Source of the DNA: WHSW01 sp963729075
GTDB taxonomy: Bacteria; Actinomycetota; Thermoleophilia; Solirubrobacterales; 70-9
Length of the DNA stretch: 64,000 bases
Direction: 5' to 3'
Assembly (NCBI GenBank): GCA_963729075.1
Contig: CAVSMU010000007.1
Span: 186,001 to 250,000 of the forward strand
Shown here: positions 31,003 to 38,725 of the stretch, piece after piece
How positions within the stretch are numbered: position 1 is the stretch's first letter
How the letters are laid out: every line of letters starts with the position of its first letter
Notes under the pieces: generated by a model
What the model saw: the letters and a program-made list of their open reading frames with translations, nothing else
Told to the model about the DNA's origin: nothing
Database searches by the model: none
Program-made: the position numbers and the translations under genes

Positions 31003-31766
31003 CCGCGAACCTCGAGCTGGTCGCGCTGCCGGGGCTCCCCGAGATCTCCGCAGGCGCCAAGCTCGGTGAGCTGCTGGCGAGTGCGGTCGAGCGCGTGGGC
31101 GTCCCGCTGAGCGACGACGACGCGATCGTCGTCTCGCAGAAGGTGGTTTCGAAGGCCGAGGGACGCGTGCGCCGTCTCGACGAGGTCGAGCCGGGCGAGC
31201 GGGCAGTCGAGCTCGCCGGACGGCTCGGCAAGGATCCCCGGCTGGTCGAGCTCGTGCTAGCGGAGTCGCGCCGGATCGTCCGCGCGGAGCGCGGGGTGCT
31301 GATCGTCGAGACCCACGGCGGCTGGATCTGCGCCAACGCGGGGATCGACGCATCGAACGTTCCCGGCGACGGGACCGTCGTCCTGCTGCCCGAGGATCCC
31401 GACGCCTCGGCGCGCCGCCTGCGGGCCGCGATCGCCGCCGCATGCGGTCGGCGCCCGGCGGTGGTGATCGCCGACAGCTTCGGGCGCCCGTGGCGCATCG
31501 GGCAGGCCGACGCGGCGATCGGCTGCGCCGGGCTGCGGGCGCTCGACGACTGGCGCGGGCGGATCGACGCCCATGGCCGCGAGCTCACCGCGACGGTGGT
31601 CGCGATCGCCGACGAGTTGGCCGCGGCGGCCGACCTGGCCCGCGACAAGGCCTCCGGCGGACCGGCGGTGCTCGTCCGCGGGGCGGGCGCCTGGCGGACC
31701 GACGAGGACGGGCCGGGCGCCGCGGCCGCGCTCCAGCGCGCCGCCGCCGAGGACCTGTTCCGCTAG
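30999..31766 (+). CDS. cofE: Coenzyme F420-0:L-glutamate ligase CofE (no nitroreductase domain)
   Basis: The enzyme adds glutamates to F420-0 using GTP. Signatures: LVALPGLPEISAGAKLGELL, DAIVVSQKVVSKAEGRVRRL, ETHGGWICANAGIDASNVPG with metal ligands, and VVIADSFGRPWRIGQADAAI. The protein stops at 255 residues, whereas actinobacterial FbiB has an extra C-terminal nitroreductase domain that reduces dehydro-F420-0. Here that part is missing, and no separate nitroreductase is seen in the window. The GTG start overlaps the cofC stop (GTGA). Confidence 0.94.
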   Translation: MTANLELVALPGLPEISAGAKLGELLASAVERVGVPLSDDDAIVVSQKVVSKAEGRVRRLDEVEPGERAVELAGRLGKDPRLVELVLAESRRIVRAERGVLIVETHGGWICANAGIDASNVPGDGTVVLLPEDPDASARRLRAAIAAACGRRPAVVIADSFGRPWRIGQADAAIGCAGLRALDDWRGRIDAHGRELTATVVAIADELAAAADLARDKASGGPAVLVRGAGAWRTDEDGPGAAAALQRAAAEDLFR

Positions 31767-31795
31767 CCGGGCCACCCGGCGCGACTTGGCCGCGC

Positions 31796-32200
31796 CTACA
31801 GCGCGTGCTTCACGCCGAGGGGATCCGGTGCGCCCTCCTCGGTGAACTCCGGAGGGACGTACGCGCGCCCGGGCGAGCCGCCGATCGCGAGCACCCTCGC
31901 CCGCTCCCCGCCGGTCACGATCTTGCGCTTCTCCGCCTCGCCGACGCGGATCCACACCCCGGGCTCGAGCGTGTACTCCTCGACCCCGACGCGAATCGTC
32001 GCCCGGCCCGAGAGCGCCGTATAGACCTCCTCCTGGTGGTCGTGCTCCTGGTCGTGCTCCGGGTACTCGCCGTAGTTCGCCGGCAAGTCCATGACCGCGA
32101 TCCCCATCGAGCTCACACCGAGGCCGGCACGGACGCGGTGAAAGCCGCCCCCGAAGATGGCCTCGAACTCGCCGAGGCGCTTGACCGTGACATCAGCCAT
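31796..32200 (-). CDS. Cupin-domain protein (copy 2 of a tandem pair)
   Basis: The 134-residue protein is a single cupin barrel. EYPEHDQEHDHQEEVYTALS holds cupin motif 1 with its His/Glu ligands, and GERARVLAIGGSPG lies in motif 2, though its metal His is missing. It is paralogous to the upstream protein, beginning MADVTVKRLGEFEAIFGGGF where the other begins MADVTVKRTEDFEPTYHGGM. ATG 32200 overlaps the end of the first copy by 8 bases (ATGGCTGA), so both are co-translated. Substrate unknown. Confidence 0.8.
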   Translation of the reverse strand: MADVTVKRLGEFEAIFGGGFHRVRAGLGVSSMGIAVMDLPANYGEYPEHDQEHDHQEEVYTALSGRATIRVGVEEYTLEPGVWIRVGEAEKRKIVTGGERARVLAIGGSPGRAYVPPEFTEEGAPDPLGVKHAL

Positions 32201-32585
32201 CGAGCGGGTCCGGCTCGCCCTCGTTCGTGTAGGTGACCGGCTCGAAGGGGGCGCCCGGCACTCCGCCGAGCGCAAGCACCGTCGCCCCCTCGTCGCCGGT
32301 GAGCAGCTTGCGGTTCTCGTTCGGGCCGATGCGGGCGAAGGCTCCGGGCTCGAGCCGGTACTCCTCGTCGCCCGCCAAGAGCGTCACCGCCCCGTCGAGC
32401 ACCGTGAACACCTCCTCCTGGCCGCTGGCGGAGTGATCGTGCTCCGGATAGCGATCGGTGTTCGGCGGCAGGCGGAGGATCTGCATTCCGAACGAGGTCA
32501 CCCCGAGGCCCGCGCGCGCCCTCAGCATGCCGCCGTGGTAGGTCGGCTCGAAGTCCTCCGTCCGCTTGACCGTGACGTCGGCCAT
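32193..32585 (-). CDS. Cupin-domain protein (copy 1 of a tandem pair)
   Basis: The 130-residue cupin has motif 1 in RYPEHDHSASGQEEVFTVLD (His, His, Glu) and ends VTYTNEGEPDPLDG. Motif 2 lacks the usual His (ATVLALGGVPG), so metal binding may use only motif 1. ATG 32585 has TAGAGT 8 nt upstream and the frame upstream is not conserved-looking. A palindrome (32635-32648) lies about 50 bases upstream. It sits between cofE and the alcohol dehydrogenase, both F420-region genes. Confidence 0.8.
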   Translation of the reverse strand: MADVTVKRTEDFEPTYHGGMLRARAGLGVTSFGMQILRLPPNTDRYPEHDHSASGQEEVFTVLDGAVTLLAGDEEYRLEPGAFARIGPNENRKLLTGDEGATVLALGGVPGAPFEPVTYTNEGEPDPLDG

Positions 32586-32634
32586 TGCGGCCAACTCTAC
32601 ATCCGGCCGTCCGCGATCCGGAGGGGCCCGAAGC

Positions 32635-32648
32635 GTGACGTCCGTCAC
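32635..32648. promoter_or_regulatory. 14-bp palindrome upstream of the cupin pair
   Basis: GTGACG-TC-CGTCAC is perfectly symmetric in its 6-bp arms and lies 50 bases upstream of ATG 32585, a suitable position for an activator or repressor site. The regulator is unknown. Confidence 0.45.
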
Positions 32649-32702
32649 ATAAACAAGGCGCCTCAACGGCGGCGCGGCTCGGCTTCGCTTCGCTCCGCCT
32701 CG

Positions 32703-33683
32703 CTAGACGCTCAACACGGCGGACGCCGTGAGCCGACCCGTGCGCAGGTCGTCCAGCGCCTCGCCGGCCGCCTCGAGCGCGTACTCGGTCACCGTCGTCC
32801 TGACCGGGATGCGCGGCGCCAGCTCGAGGAACTCCTCGCCGTCGCGGCGCGTGAGGTTCGCGACCGAGCGGATCTGTCGCTCGCCCCACAGGTCCGCGTA
32901 CTTAAAGCTCGGAATGTCCGTCATGTGGATGCCGGCGCAGACCACGGCGCCACCGGGCGCCAGCGCTCGCAGGGCAACCGTCACGAGCTCGCCGACCGGC
33001 GCGAAGATGATCGCCGCGTCGAGCTCCTCCGGGCGCTCGTCCGAGCCCCCTGCCCACTCGGCGCCGAGCTCGCGCGCGAACGCCTGCGTGGCCATGTCCC
33101 CGGGTCGCGTGAACGCGAACACCCGCCGGCCCTGGTGCACCGCCACCTGGCAGACGATGTGCGCCGATGCTCCGAAGCCGTAGAGGCCGAGCCGCTCGGG
33201 CTCGCCGCACAGGCGCAGCGCCCGATAGCCGATCAGCCCGGCGCACAGCAGGGGCGCGGTCTCGGCGTCCGATCCGCCGGCCGGCAGCGGGAGGCAGTAG
33301 CGCTCGTCGGCGACCGCCAGCTCGGCATAGCCGCCGTCGACCGAGTAGCCGGTGAAGCGGGCGCGCACGCACAGGTTCTCGCGCCCCGAGCGGCAGTACC
33401 GGCACTCGCCGCAGGTCCAGCCGAGCCACGGGACGCCGATGCGCTCGCCCACCTCGAACCGCTCCGCCCCCTCCCCCCTTTCGGCCACCTCGCCGACCAC
33501 CTGGTGTCCGAGCACTAGAGGCAGGGTGGGCTCCGCAAGCTCGCCATCGACGATGTGCAGGTCGGTCCGGCAGACGCCGCAGGCACGCACGCCGACGAGC
33601 ACCTGCCCCGGCCCCGGCTGCGGCTCCGGCAACTCGGCGGGCCGCGGGGCCTCCCGCTGGCGCCCGAGCACCATCGCCCGCAT
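32703..33683 (-). CDS. Zinc-dependent alcohol dehydrogenase family protein
   Basis: This 326-residue MDR enzyme shows GVCRTDLHIVDGEL with the catalytic zinc Cys, LGHQVVGEVAERG with the zinc His, and structural-zinc Cys residues in GWTCGECRYCRSGRENLC. GLYGFGASAHIVCQVAVHQG holds the nucleotide loop, with Gly-x-Gly-x-x-Ala. It oxidises an alcohol or reduces an aldehyde with NAD(P). ATG 33683 shares one base with the stop of fbiC (TGATG), so it is in the same operon. A link to F420 metabolism is suggested only by position. Confidence 0.88.
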   Translation of the reverse strand: MRAMVLGRQREAPRPAELPEPQPGPGQVLVGVRACGVCRTDLHIVDGELAEPTLPLVLGHQVVGEVAERGEGAERFEVGERIGVPWLGWTCGECRYCRSGRENLCVRARFTGYSVDGGYAELAVADERYCLPLPAGGSDAETAPLLCAGLIGYRALRLCGEPERLGLYGFGASAHIVCQVAVHQGRRVFAFTRPGDMATQAFARELGAEWAGGSDERPEELDAAIIFAPVGELVTVALRALAPGGAVVCAGIHMTDIPSFKYADLWGERQIRSVANLTRRDGEEFLELAPRIPVRTTVTEYALEAAGEALDDLRTGRLTASAVLSV

Positions 33684-35923
33684 CAGTACGTCTCGACGAT
33701 CTCGTAGAGCGTGGTCCGCTGCGCCGGCGCGCGGCCCGCCGCCCGTGCAGCGCCGATCAGCTGCTCGGGCTCGAGCCGGACGCCGTGCTGCGAGCCGGCC
33801 ATGCGCGAGATGTTCTCCTCCATCAGGGTGCCGCCGAGGTCGTTGACGCCCCAGCGCAGGCTCTCCGTGGCCGCCTCGAGTCCCATCTTCACCCAGCTCG
33901 CCTGCAGGTTCGGGATGGTGCGCCCGAGCGCGAGCCTGAAGGCGGCCGTGTGCTTGAGGTTCTCGGGCGCCGAGATCTCCTCGATCCCGTGCGTCCGCCC
34001 GAGCAGCGTCTGGAAGGGGATGAACGACAGCGGCACGAACTCGGTGATCCCCCCGGTGCGCTCCTGAAGCTCGCGGATGACGCGCATGTGGCGGGCGAGC
34101 TCCCAAGGCTCCTCGATGTGGCCGAACATCACCGTCGAGGTCGAGCGCAGACCGACCCGGTGACAGGCCTCGATGATCTCGACCCATCGGGCGGCCGGCA
34201 GCTTGTTCGGGGAGATCCGAGCGCGCACGCCGTCGTCGAGCACCTCGGCGGCCGTCCCCGGGGTCGAGCCGAGCCCGCACTCGAGCAGGTAGTCGAAGAC
34301 CTGCTCGGGGGTGCGGCCCGAGCGCTCGCACATGTAGTGGATCTCCATCGGCGAGTACGCGTGCAGGTGAAGCTGCGGCGCCGCCTCCTTGGCCAGCCGC
34401 AGCCAGCGGCCGTAGTGCTCGAGCGTGTAGTCCGGATGGATCCCCCCCTGCATGCAGATCTCGGTGGCGCCGAACGCGACCGCGTCGGCGATCCGGGCCT
34501 GGAAGTCCTCGGGGGTGACGTGGTAGGCGTCGGGCGATCGCTTGCCCTGCCCGAAGCCGCAGAACGCGCAACCGACCACGCACACGTTGGTGAAGTTGAT
34601 GTTGCGGTTGACCACGAACGTGGCGACGTCGCCGGCGAGCTCGGCCCGCAGCGCGTCGGCAGCCACCCGCATCTCCTCGACCACCTCAGGGCGGGTCTCG
34701 GCGAAGAGCGCCGTGAGCTCGTCGTCGCTCAGCGGCTCACCGGCCCGACCGCGCTCGATCGCGCGCGGGGCGAGCTCGGGGTCGATCTGGCGCTCTGAGC
34801 GCCGGCCCGAGCCACGGCGCGGGATGAAGCTCCAGTACTTGAGCTTGACCACGTCCAGCACGCCCTGCTCGATCCATTCCGGGTCGAGGTACTGGGGGTA
34901 GGCGCAGAGGCGCTCGGTGAGCGCGTACCCGCGAGGCGCGAGGCGCTTTCGCACCTGGTGGGGGCTCGGGAACGCCTGCTCGGGCGAGATGTGGTCGCCG
35001 TTCGCCGACAGCCCGCCCAGGTCGGTGGCGCCCTCCTCGACGAGGTCGAGCCACCAGTCGGCCAGGTTCGGCGGGATCTGGATGCCGACGTCCGGCAGCA
35101 GCCGCCGGGTCTCGCGCACCAGCGATCTCATGTCGTCGAGCGTGACCTGGGTCGCCCAACCGGGCAAGTCCGCAGTCCGCAGTCCGCCGTCCGCAGTCAG
35201 CCCTTGCCCCTGCGGACTGCTGTCTGCGGACTGCGGACTCAGCCCCCACCGCTCCTGCGCCGCAGCATCCGCGATCTCAGCGACCTCACGCCCGTAGTAG
35301 CGCGGGTGCGGCACGAAGTTCTGGAGGATCAGCTCCTGGATGTGGCCGTGCTCGGCCTGGACCTCCGCGAGGGCCTCGAGCGCCGCGATCCGGTCGTCGC
35401 GGGTCTCACCGATGCCCACGAGGATCCCGCTGGTGAACGGAATCCGCAGCTCGCCGGCCGCGCGGATCGTGGCCAGGCGCGCCTCCGGATGCTTGGTCGG
35501 TGAGCCCTGGTGGACGACGAGATCGGGATTCGCCGACTCGAGCATCAGGCCCTGCGATGCGGTCACCTCGCGCAGGCGAGCGAGGTCCTCGCGCGAGAGC
35601 ACACCGAGGTTCGTGTGGGGCAGCAGGCCGCGCTCGAGCGCCCGCTCGCAGGCCCAGACCACGTAGGAGACGAAGTCGCGATGCCCGTACGAGCGCAGGC
35701 GCTCGGCGACCACCGGGTTGATCTCCGGCGCCTCGCCAGTGAGCACGAGCAGCTCCTTGGTGTTGCGGCGCACCGCCTGCTCGAGGCGCTCCTCGACCTC
35801 GTCGGGGGCGTAGAGGTGAGGCCGGTGGGTTGCGAAGGAGCAGTACTTGCAGTAGCAGCGACAGGTGCGCGACAGCGAGAGCGTGTAGTTGCGCGAGAAG
35901 GTGACCCGTCTCACGCCGGACAC
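33683..35923 (-). CDS. fbiC: FbiC: fused CofG/CofH radical-SAM Fo synthase
   Basis: The 746-residue enzyme builds the deazaflavin Fo from tyrosine and a pyrimidine using two radical-SAM halves. The CofG-like half has TCRCYCKYCSF (Cys21, 25, 28), and the CofH-like half has NVCVVGCAFCGF near residue 450. Between them lies the usual linker. Unusually, the CofG half contains an extra stretch after AAQERWG (LSPQSADSSPQGQGLTADGG and on to DLPGW) encoded by a nested palindrome at 35167-35239. GTG start, with TACGCG 8 nt upstream. It is far from cofC/D/E but on the opposite strand of the same region. Confidence 0.95.
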   Translation of the reverse strand: MSGVRRVTFSRNYTLSLSRTCRCYCKYCSFATHRPHLYAPDEVEERLEQAVRRNTKELLVLTGEAPEINPVVAERLRSYGHRDFVSYVVWACERALERGLLPHTNLGVLSREDLARLREVTASQGLMLESANPDLVVHQGSPTKHPEARLATIRAAGELRIPFTSGILVGIGETRDDRIAALEALAEVQAEHGHIQELILQNFVPHPRYYGREVAEIADAAAQERWGLSPQSADSSPQGQGLTADGGLRTADLPGWATQVTLDDMRSLVRETRRLLPDVGIQIPPNLADWWLDLVEEGATDLGGLSANGDHISPEQAFPSPHQVRKRLAPRGYALTERLCAYPQYLDPEWIEQGVLDVVKLKYWSFIPRRGSGRRSERQIDPELAPRAIERGRAGEPLSDDELTALFAETRPEVVEEMRVAADALRAELAGDVATFVVNRNINFTNVCVVGCAFCGFGQGKRSPDAYHVTPEDFQARIADAVAFGATEICMQGGIHPDYTLEHYGRWLRLAKEAAPQLHLHAYSPMEIHYMCERSGRTPEQVFDYLLECGLGSTPGTAAEVLDDGVRARISPNKLPAARWVEIIEACHRVGLRSTSTVMFGHIEEPWELARHMRVIRELQERTGGITEFVPLSFIPFQTLLGRTHGIEEISAPENLKHTAAFRLALGRTIPNLQASWVKMGLEAATESLRWGVNDLGGTLMEENISRMAGSQHGVRLEPEQLIGAARAAGRAPAQRTTLYEIVETY
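35167..35239. repeat. Nested palindromic insertion inside fbiC
   Basis: Bases 35167-35181 (agtccgcagtccgca) are exactly reverse-complementary to 35225-35239. Inner copies (gtccgca at 35189-35195 and tgcggac at 35211-35217) also pair. It adds about 25 residues without breaking the frame and resembles a REP-like or micro-satellite palindrome. Confidence 0.75.
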
Positions 35924-35947
35924 GCGTACCGCCGCGTCAGCCCGGCA

Positions 35948-36733
35948 CTACCTGTTGCGCTCGCGAACTTCCGCGTCCTTGATGGCCTGGCCGACGCCGC
36001 GCGCGTCGGAGGTCGGCGGTTCCGCGCCCTCGGCGTACTGCGGCCCGGCGATCACGAACCTGTAGACCACTAGTGCCACCAGTGCGCCGACTAGCGGCCC
36101 GAGCACGTAGACGAGCAGGTCGCTGGCGTCGATCGAGCTGCTGATCAGCGCCGGCCCGAACCAGCGCGCCGGGTTGACCGAGGCGCCGGTCAGCGGGCCG
36201 AAGATGAAGACGACGAATCCGAGCGTCGTACCGATCGCGAGCGGCGCCCACTCCTGGCGGGCGCGCGGGTTCATCGCGACCGCGAGCACCGCCATCACGA
36301 GCAGGAAGGTCCCGATCGCCTCGACCACGCCGCCGAGGAAGTTCGAGCCGAGGAGGGGCGAAACCTCGGGATTGCCGTAGTCGCTCGCGCGGCCCTCGTC
36401 GAGCAGGATGCCCTTGACGAGGAGGGCGCCGAGAACGCCGCCTGAGAGCTGGGCGAGGATGTAGACGACCGCGTCGACCGGGTCGATGCGGCGCATCGCG
36501 GCGGCCGCCACGGTGATCGCCGGGTTGAAGTGCCCGCCGCTGACCTGCCCGAAGGCGATGATCAGCATGAAGAGGACGAACGCGTGGAGGAGGCCGACCA
36601 CGGCGAAGTCCGAGCCCGTCTGCGACGTCGGGCTCGTCGACACGTAGAGCGTGACCACCGTGCATACGGCGAAGACCAGGAGCAACGTCCCGATCAGCTC
36701 GGCGATGTAGGCCGCCAGCCCTCGATCCTGCAC
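35948..36733 (-). CDS. MIP-family channel (aquaporin/glycerol facilitator)
   Basis: The 261-residue membrane protein has six hydrophobic helices and the two half-helix pore motifs HFNPAIT (near residue 68) and SVNPARW (near 166), with VSGGHFNP and PLTGASVNP as expected. It conducts water or small neutral solutes. The extra loop after helix 3 (DEGRASDYGNPEVSPLLGS) is long. The GTG start is preceded by AGGAGG 11 nt upstream and by TATACACT about 40 nt upstream, so this gene has a real 5' leader. Confidence 0.9.
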   Translation of the reverse strand: MQDRGLAAYIAELIGTLLLVFAVCTVVTLYVSTSPTSQTGSDFAVVGLLHAFVLFMLIIAFGQVSGGHFNPAITVAAAAMRRIDPVDAVVYILAQLSGGVLGALLVKGILLDEGRASDYGNPEVSPLLGSNFLGGVVEAIGTFLLVMAVLAVAMNPRARQEWAPLAIGTTLGFVVFIFGPLTGASVNPARWFGPALISSSIDASDLLVYVLGPLVGALVALVVYRFVIAGPQYAEGAEPPTSDARGVGQAIKDAEVRERNR

Positions 36734-36788
36734 TGCGAAAATCCTCCTAGGTCGGGTGCGCGCGGCAGTGTATACAGGCCCAGCGGGG

Positions 36789-37301
36789 TCAGCCGCCCCG
36801 CTCGCGCTCGAGCTGGAGCTTGCGCCCGTCGGCGATCACGTCAAGCGCCTCCTCGCGCGAGCGCCACCCCTCGACCTCGACCTCCTTGCCCTCGAGCTGC
36901 TTGTAGACCGAGAAGAAGTGGGTGATCTCGCGCTGGAGCGCCTCGGGGATGTCGTCGAGCGTTTCGGCGGTGTTCCAGCCCGGATCGTGCGTGGGCACGC
37001 AGACGACCTTGTCGTCCTCGCCCTTCTCGTCGCGCATCACGAACAGCGCGATCGGCTTGACCGCGATCACGCACCCGGGGAACGTCGGCTCGGAGACGCA
37101 CACCATCGCGTCGAGCGGGTCGCCGTCCCGTCCCCAGTGACCCATCAAATAGCCGTAATCGGTCGGGTAGACCATCGAGGACGAGAGAAAGCGATCGAGG
37201 ATCACGGCTCCGATCTCCTCGTCGAACTCGTACTTGTTGCGTGAGCCCTTGGGGATCTCGATGAAGGCGAGCAGCTCGTCGGTGAGCCCATGTTCGGCCA
37301 T
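36789..37301 (-). CDS. ppa: Soluble inorganic pyrophosphatase (family I)
   Basis: The 170-residue cytoplasmic enzyme hydrolyses pyrophosphate. Family signatures are FIEIPKGSRNKYEFDEE, YPTDYGYLMGHWGRDGDPLD (metal Asp cluster), and later DDKVVCVPTHDPGW and EITHFFSVYKQLEGK. The length is typical. Minus-strand TAGCCT (37311-37316) lies 9 nt before the ATG and overlaps the -10 box of the divergent lipoprotein gene. Confidence 0.95.
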   Translation of the reverse strand: MAEHGLTDELLAFIEIPKGSRNKYEFDEEIGAVILDRFLSSSMVYPTDYGYLMGHWGRDGDPLDAMVCVSEPTFPGCVIAVKPIALFVMRDEKGEDDKVVCVPTHDPGWNTAETLDDIPEALQREITHFFSVYKQLEGKEVEVEGWRSREEALDVIADGRKLQLERERGG

Positions 37302-37310
37302 CGCCCGGCA

Positions 37311-37320
37311 AGGCTATCCT
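37311..37320. promoter_or_regulatory. Superimposed divergent -10 boxes
   Basis: The ten bases aggctatcct contain TATCCT on the plus strand (37315-37320, 10 nt from ATG 37331) and TAGCCT on the minus strand (37311-37316, 9 nt from ATG 37301). Two polymerases could not use it at once. Confidence 0.6.
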
Positions 37321-37330
37321 GCGGCGCTCG

Positions 37331-38308
37331 ATGGCAAGGGTCGCTGCGTCGCTGGCGGCCGCCCTCGCCGCGTTCGCCCTGACGGCGTGCGGCGACGGCG
37401 GTGCTGAACCGGGCGCCTCTGACGAGGTGACCCTGGTTCTCGACTTCACGCCGAACGCAGTCCACACCGGCCTCTACGCCGCGCTGGCCGAGGGGGAGTT
37501 CGAGCGCGAGGGGATCGCGCTCGAGGTTCGCGAGCCGTCCGCCTCGACCGACGGCCCGAAGCTGCTCGAGACCGGCCGTGCCGAGTTCGCGGTGCTCGAC
37601 ATCCACGACCTCGCGATCGCCCGCGAGCGGGGACTCGACATCGTGGGTGTCGCCGCCCTCGTCCAGCGCCCGCTCGCCGCCGTGATCGCGGGCGACCGCG
37701 AGGCCGTGCGGACGCCGGCGGACCTCGAGGGCGGCACGGCCGGGGTAACCGGGCTGCCGTCCGACGATGCCGTGCTCGACTCGGTGCTCGCCGCCGGGGG
37801 CGCCAACCCCGAGTCGGTCGAGCGGGTCACGATCGGCTTCGACTCGATCGCGGCCCTGTCGGCCGGGCGGGTCGACGCCGCGACCGCGTTCTGGAACGCC
37901 GAGGGCGTCGCCCTGCGGCGCCTCGGCGTTCCGACGCGCGAGTTCCGCGTCGACGATTTCGGCGCGCCTCCCTATCCCGAGCTCGTGCTCGCCACCACCG
38001 CGCGCACCGTCGCCGAGCGACCGGAGCTGGTCGAGGGGATGCGCGCCGCGCTCGAGGAGGGTCAGCAGGCGGTACTGGCCGATCCCGACGCCGCCCTGGC
38101 GGACCTGCTCGAGGCGGTCCCCGAGCTCTCCGAGGCCGAGCAGCGCGCGCAGCTCAACGCCCTCCTGGCGGCCGACGCGATCGGCGCCGGGGTGCTCCTC
38201 GACGACGGACTGCTCGAGCAATGGGCGGAATGGGACGCAAGGCACGGCATCGTCCGCCGCCCGCCGCAGGTCGACCGCGCCTTCGCGTTCGACCTCCCCA
38301 GCGGTTAG
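37331..38308 (+). CDS. NMT1/ThiY-like substrate-binding lipoprotein (orphan)
   Basis: The 325-residue protein starts with a lipoprotein signal (AAFALTAC, Cys near 20), so it is anchored outside the membrane. LDFTPNAVHTGLYAALAEGE is the signature of the NMT1/THI5-like family, which binds pyrimidine precursors of thiamin, aliphatic sulfonates or nitrate-like solutes. EFAVLDIHDLAIARERGLDI and GSAMP-free central parts follow the same fold. No ATPase or permease lies nearby, so it may serve a transporter encoded elsewhere. Leaderless start behind TATCCT. Confidence 0.85.
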   Translation: MARVAASLAAALAAFALTACGDGGAEPGASDEVTLVLDFTPNAVHTGLYAALAEGEFEREGIALEVREPSASTDGPKLLETGRAEFAVLDIHDLAIARERGLDIVGVAALVQRPLAAVIAGDREAVRTPADLEGGTAGVTGLPSDDAVLDSVLAAGGANPESVERVTIGFDSIAALSAGRVDAATAFWNAEGVALRRLGVPTREFRVDDFGAPPYPELVLATTARTVAERPELVEGMRAALEEGQQAVLADPDAALADLLEAVPELSEAEQRAQLNALLAADAIGAGVLLDDGLLEQWAEWDARHGIVRRPPQVDRAFAFDLPSG

Positions 38309-38338
38309 CCAGCTCTCGAGCCCGCCGCGACGGGCCGC

Positions 38339-38701
38339 TCAGAGCGAGCGGCGGGCGCGAAACTCGCGCCTGACCGACTCCGGCCGGCCCCACATCTGCA
38401 CGACCTCGGCGCGGCCCTCGTGGATGTCGCGCACGATCAGCTCGCCCTCGATCCCCTCCTCGTCGAGCAGGGCCAACGTCCCCTTGACCGTCTCGGCCGC
38501 AGCGGCGTGTCCGAACGTGTGGGCGACGTTGATCCTGAAGTGCCACTCGGCCTCGGAGTAGGGCTGTGCGTTGATCTGCGTCATCAGCACGGCGGCGTCG
38601 ACGTAGAGGTCCTCGTCGCTGAGCCGCAGGTCGCAGACGATGTCGGTCCAGTCGTCCGGCAGCGAGTCGAGGACCTGCTGGAAGTCGTCGGCCAGACCCA
38701 T
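38339..38701 (-). CDS. Conserved-type hypothetical protein (120 aa)
   Basis: I do not recognise a named family. The acidic N-terminal helix (DDFQQVLDSLPDDWTDIVCD) is followed by strands with LYVDAAVLMTQINAQ, EAEWHFRINVAHTFGHAA and GELIVRDIHEGRAEVVQMW, giving a compact alpha/beta protein. A TAGGCT box (38708-38713 reversed) lies 6 nt before the ATG, so expression is leaderless. It is convergent with the lipoprotein gene (30 bases) and lies just downstream of the metal operon. Confidence 0.6.
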   Translation of the reverse strand: MGLADDFQQVLDSLPDDWTDIVCDLRLSDEDLYVDAAVLMTQINAQPYSEAEWHFRINVAHTFGHAAAAETVKGTLALLDEEGIEGELIVRDIHEGRAEVVQMWGRPESVRREFRARRSL

Positions 38702-38707
38702 GGCCGG

Positions 38708-38713
38708 AGCCTA
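38708..38713 (-). promoter_or_regulatory. Leaderless -10 box (TAGGCT)
   Basis: On the minus strand TAGGCT ends 6 nt before ATG 38701. Confidence 0.55.
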
Positions 38714-38725
38714 GTACGAGTGGTG

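Noticed and set aside
35167..35239. CRISPR-like or attenuator interpretation of the fbiC palindrome
   Set aside because: There are no regularly spaced repeats with unique spacers and the sequence is inside a long continuous reading frame.
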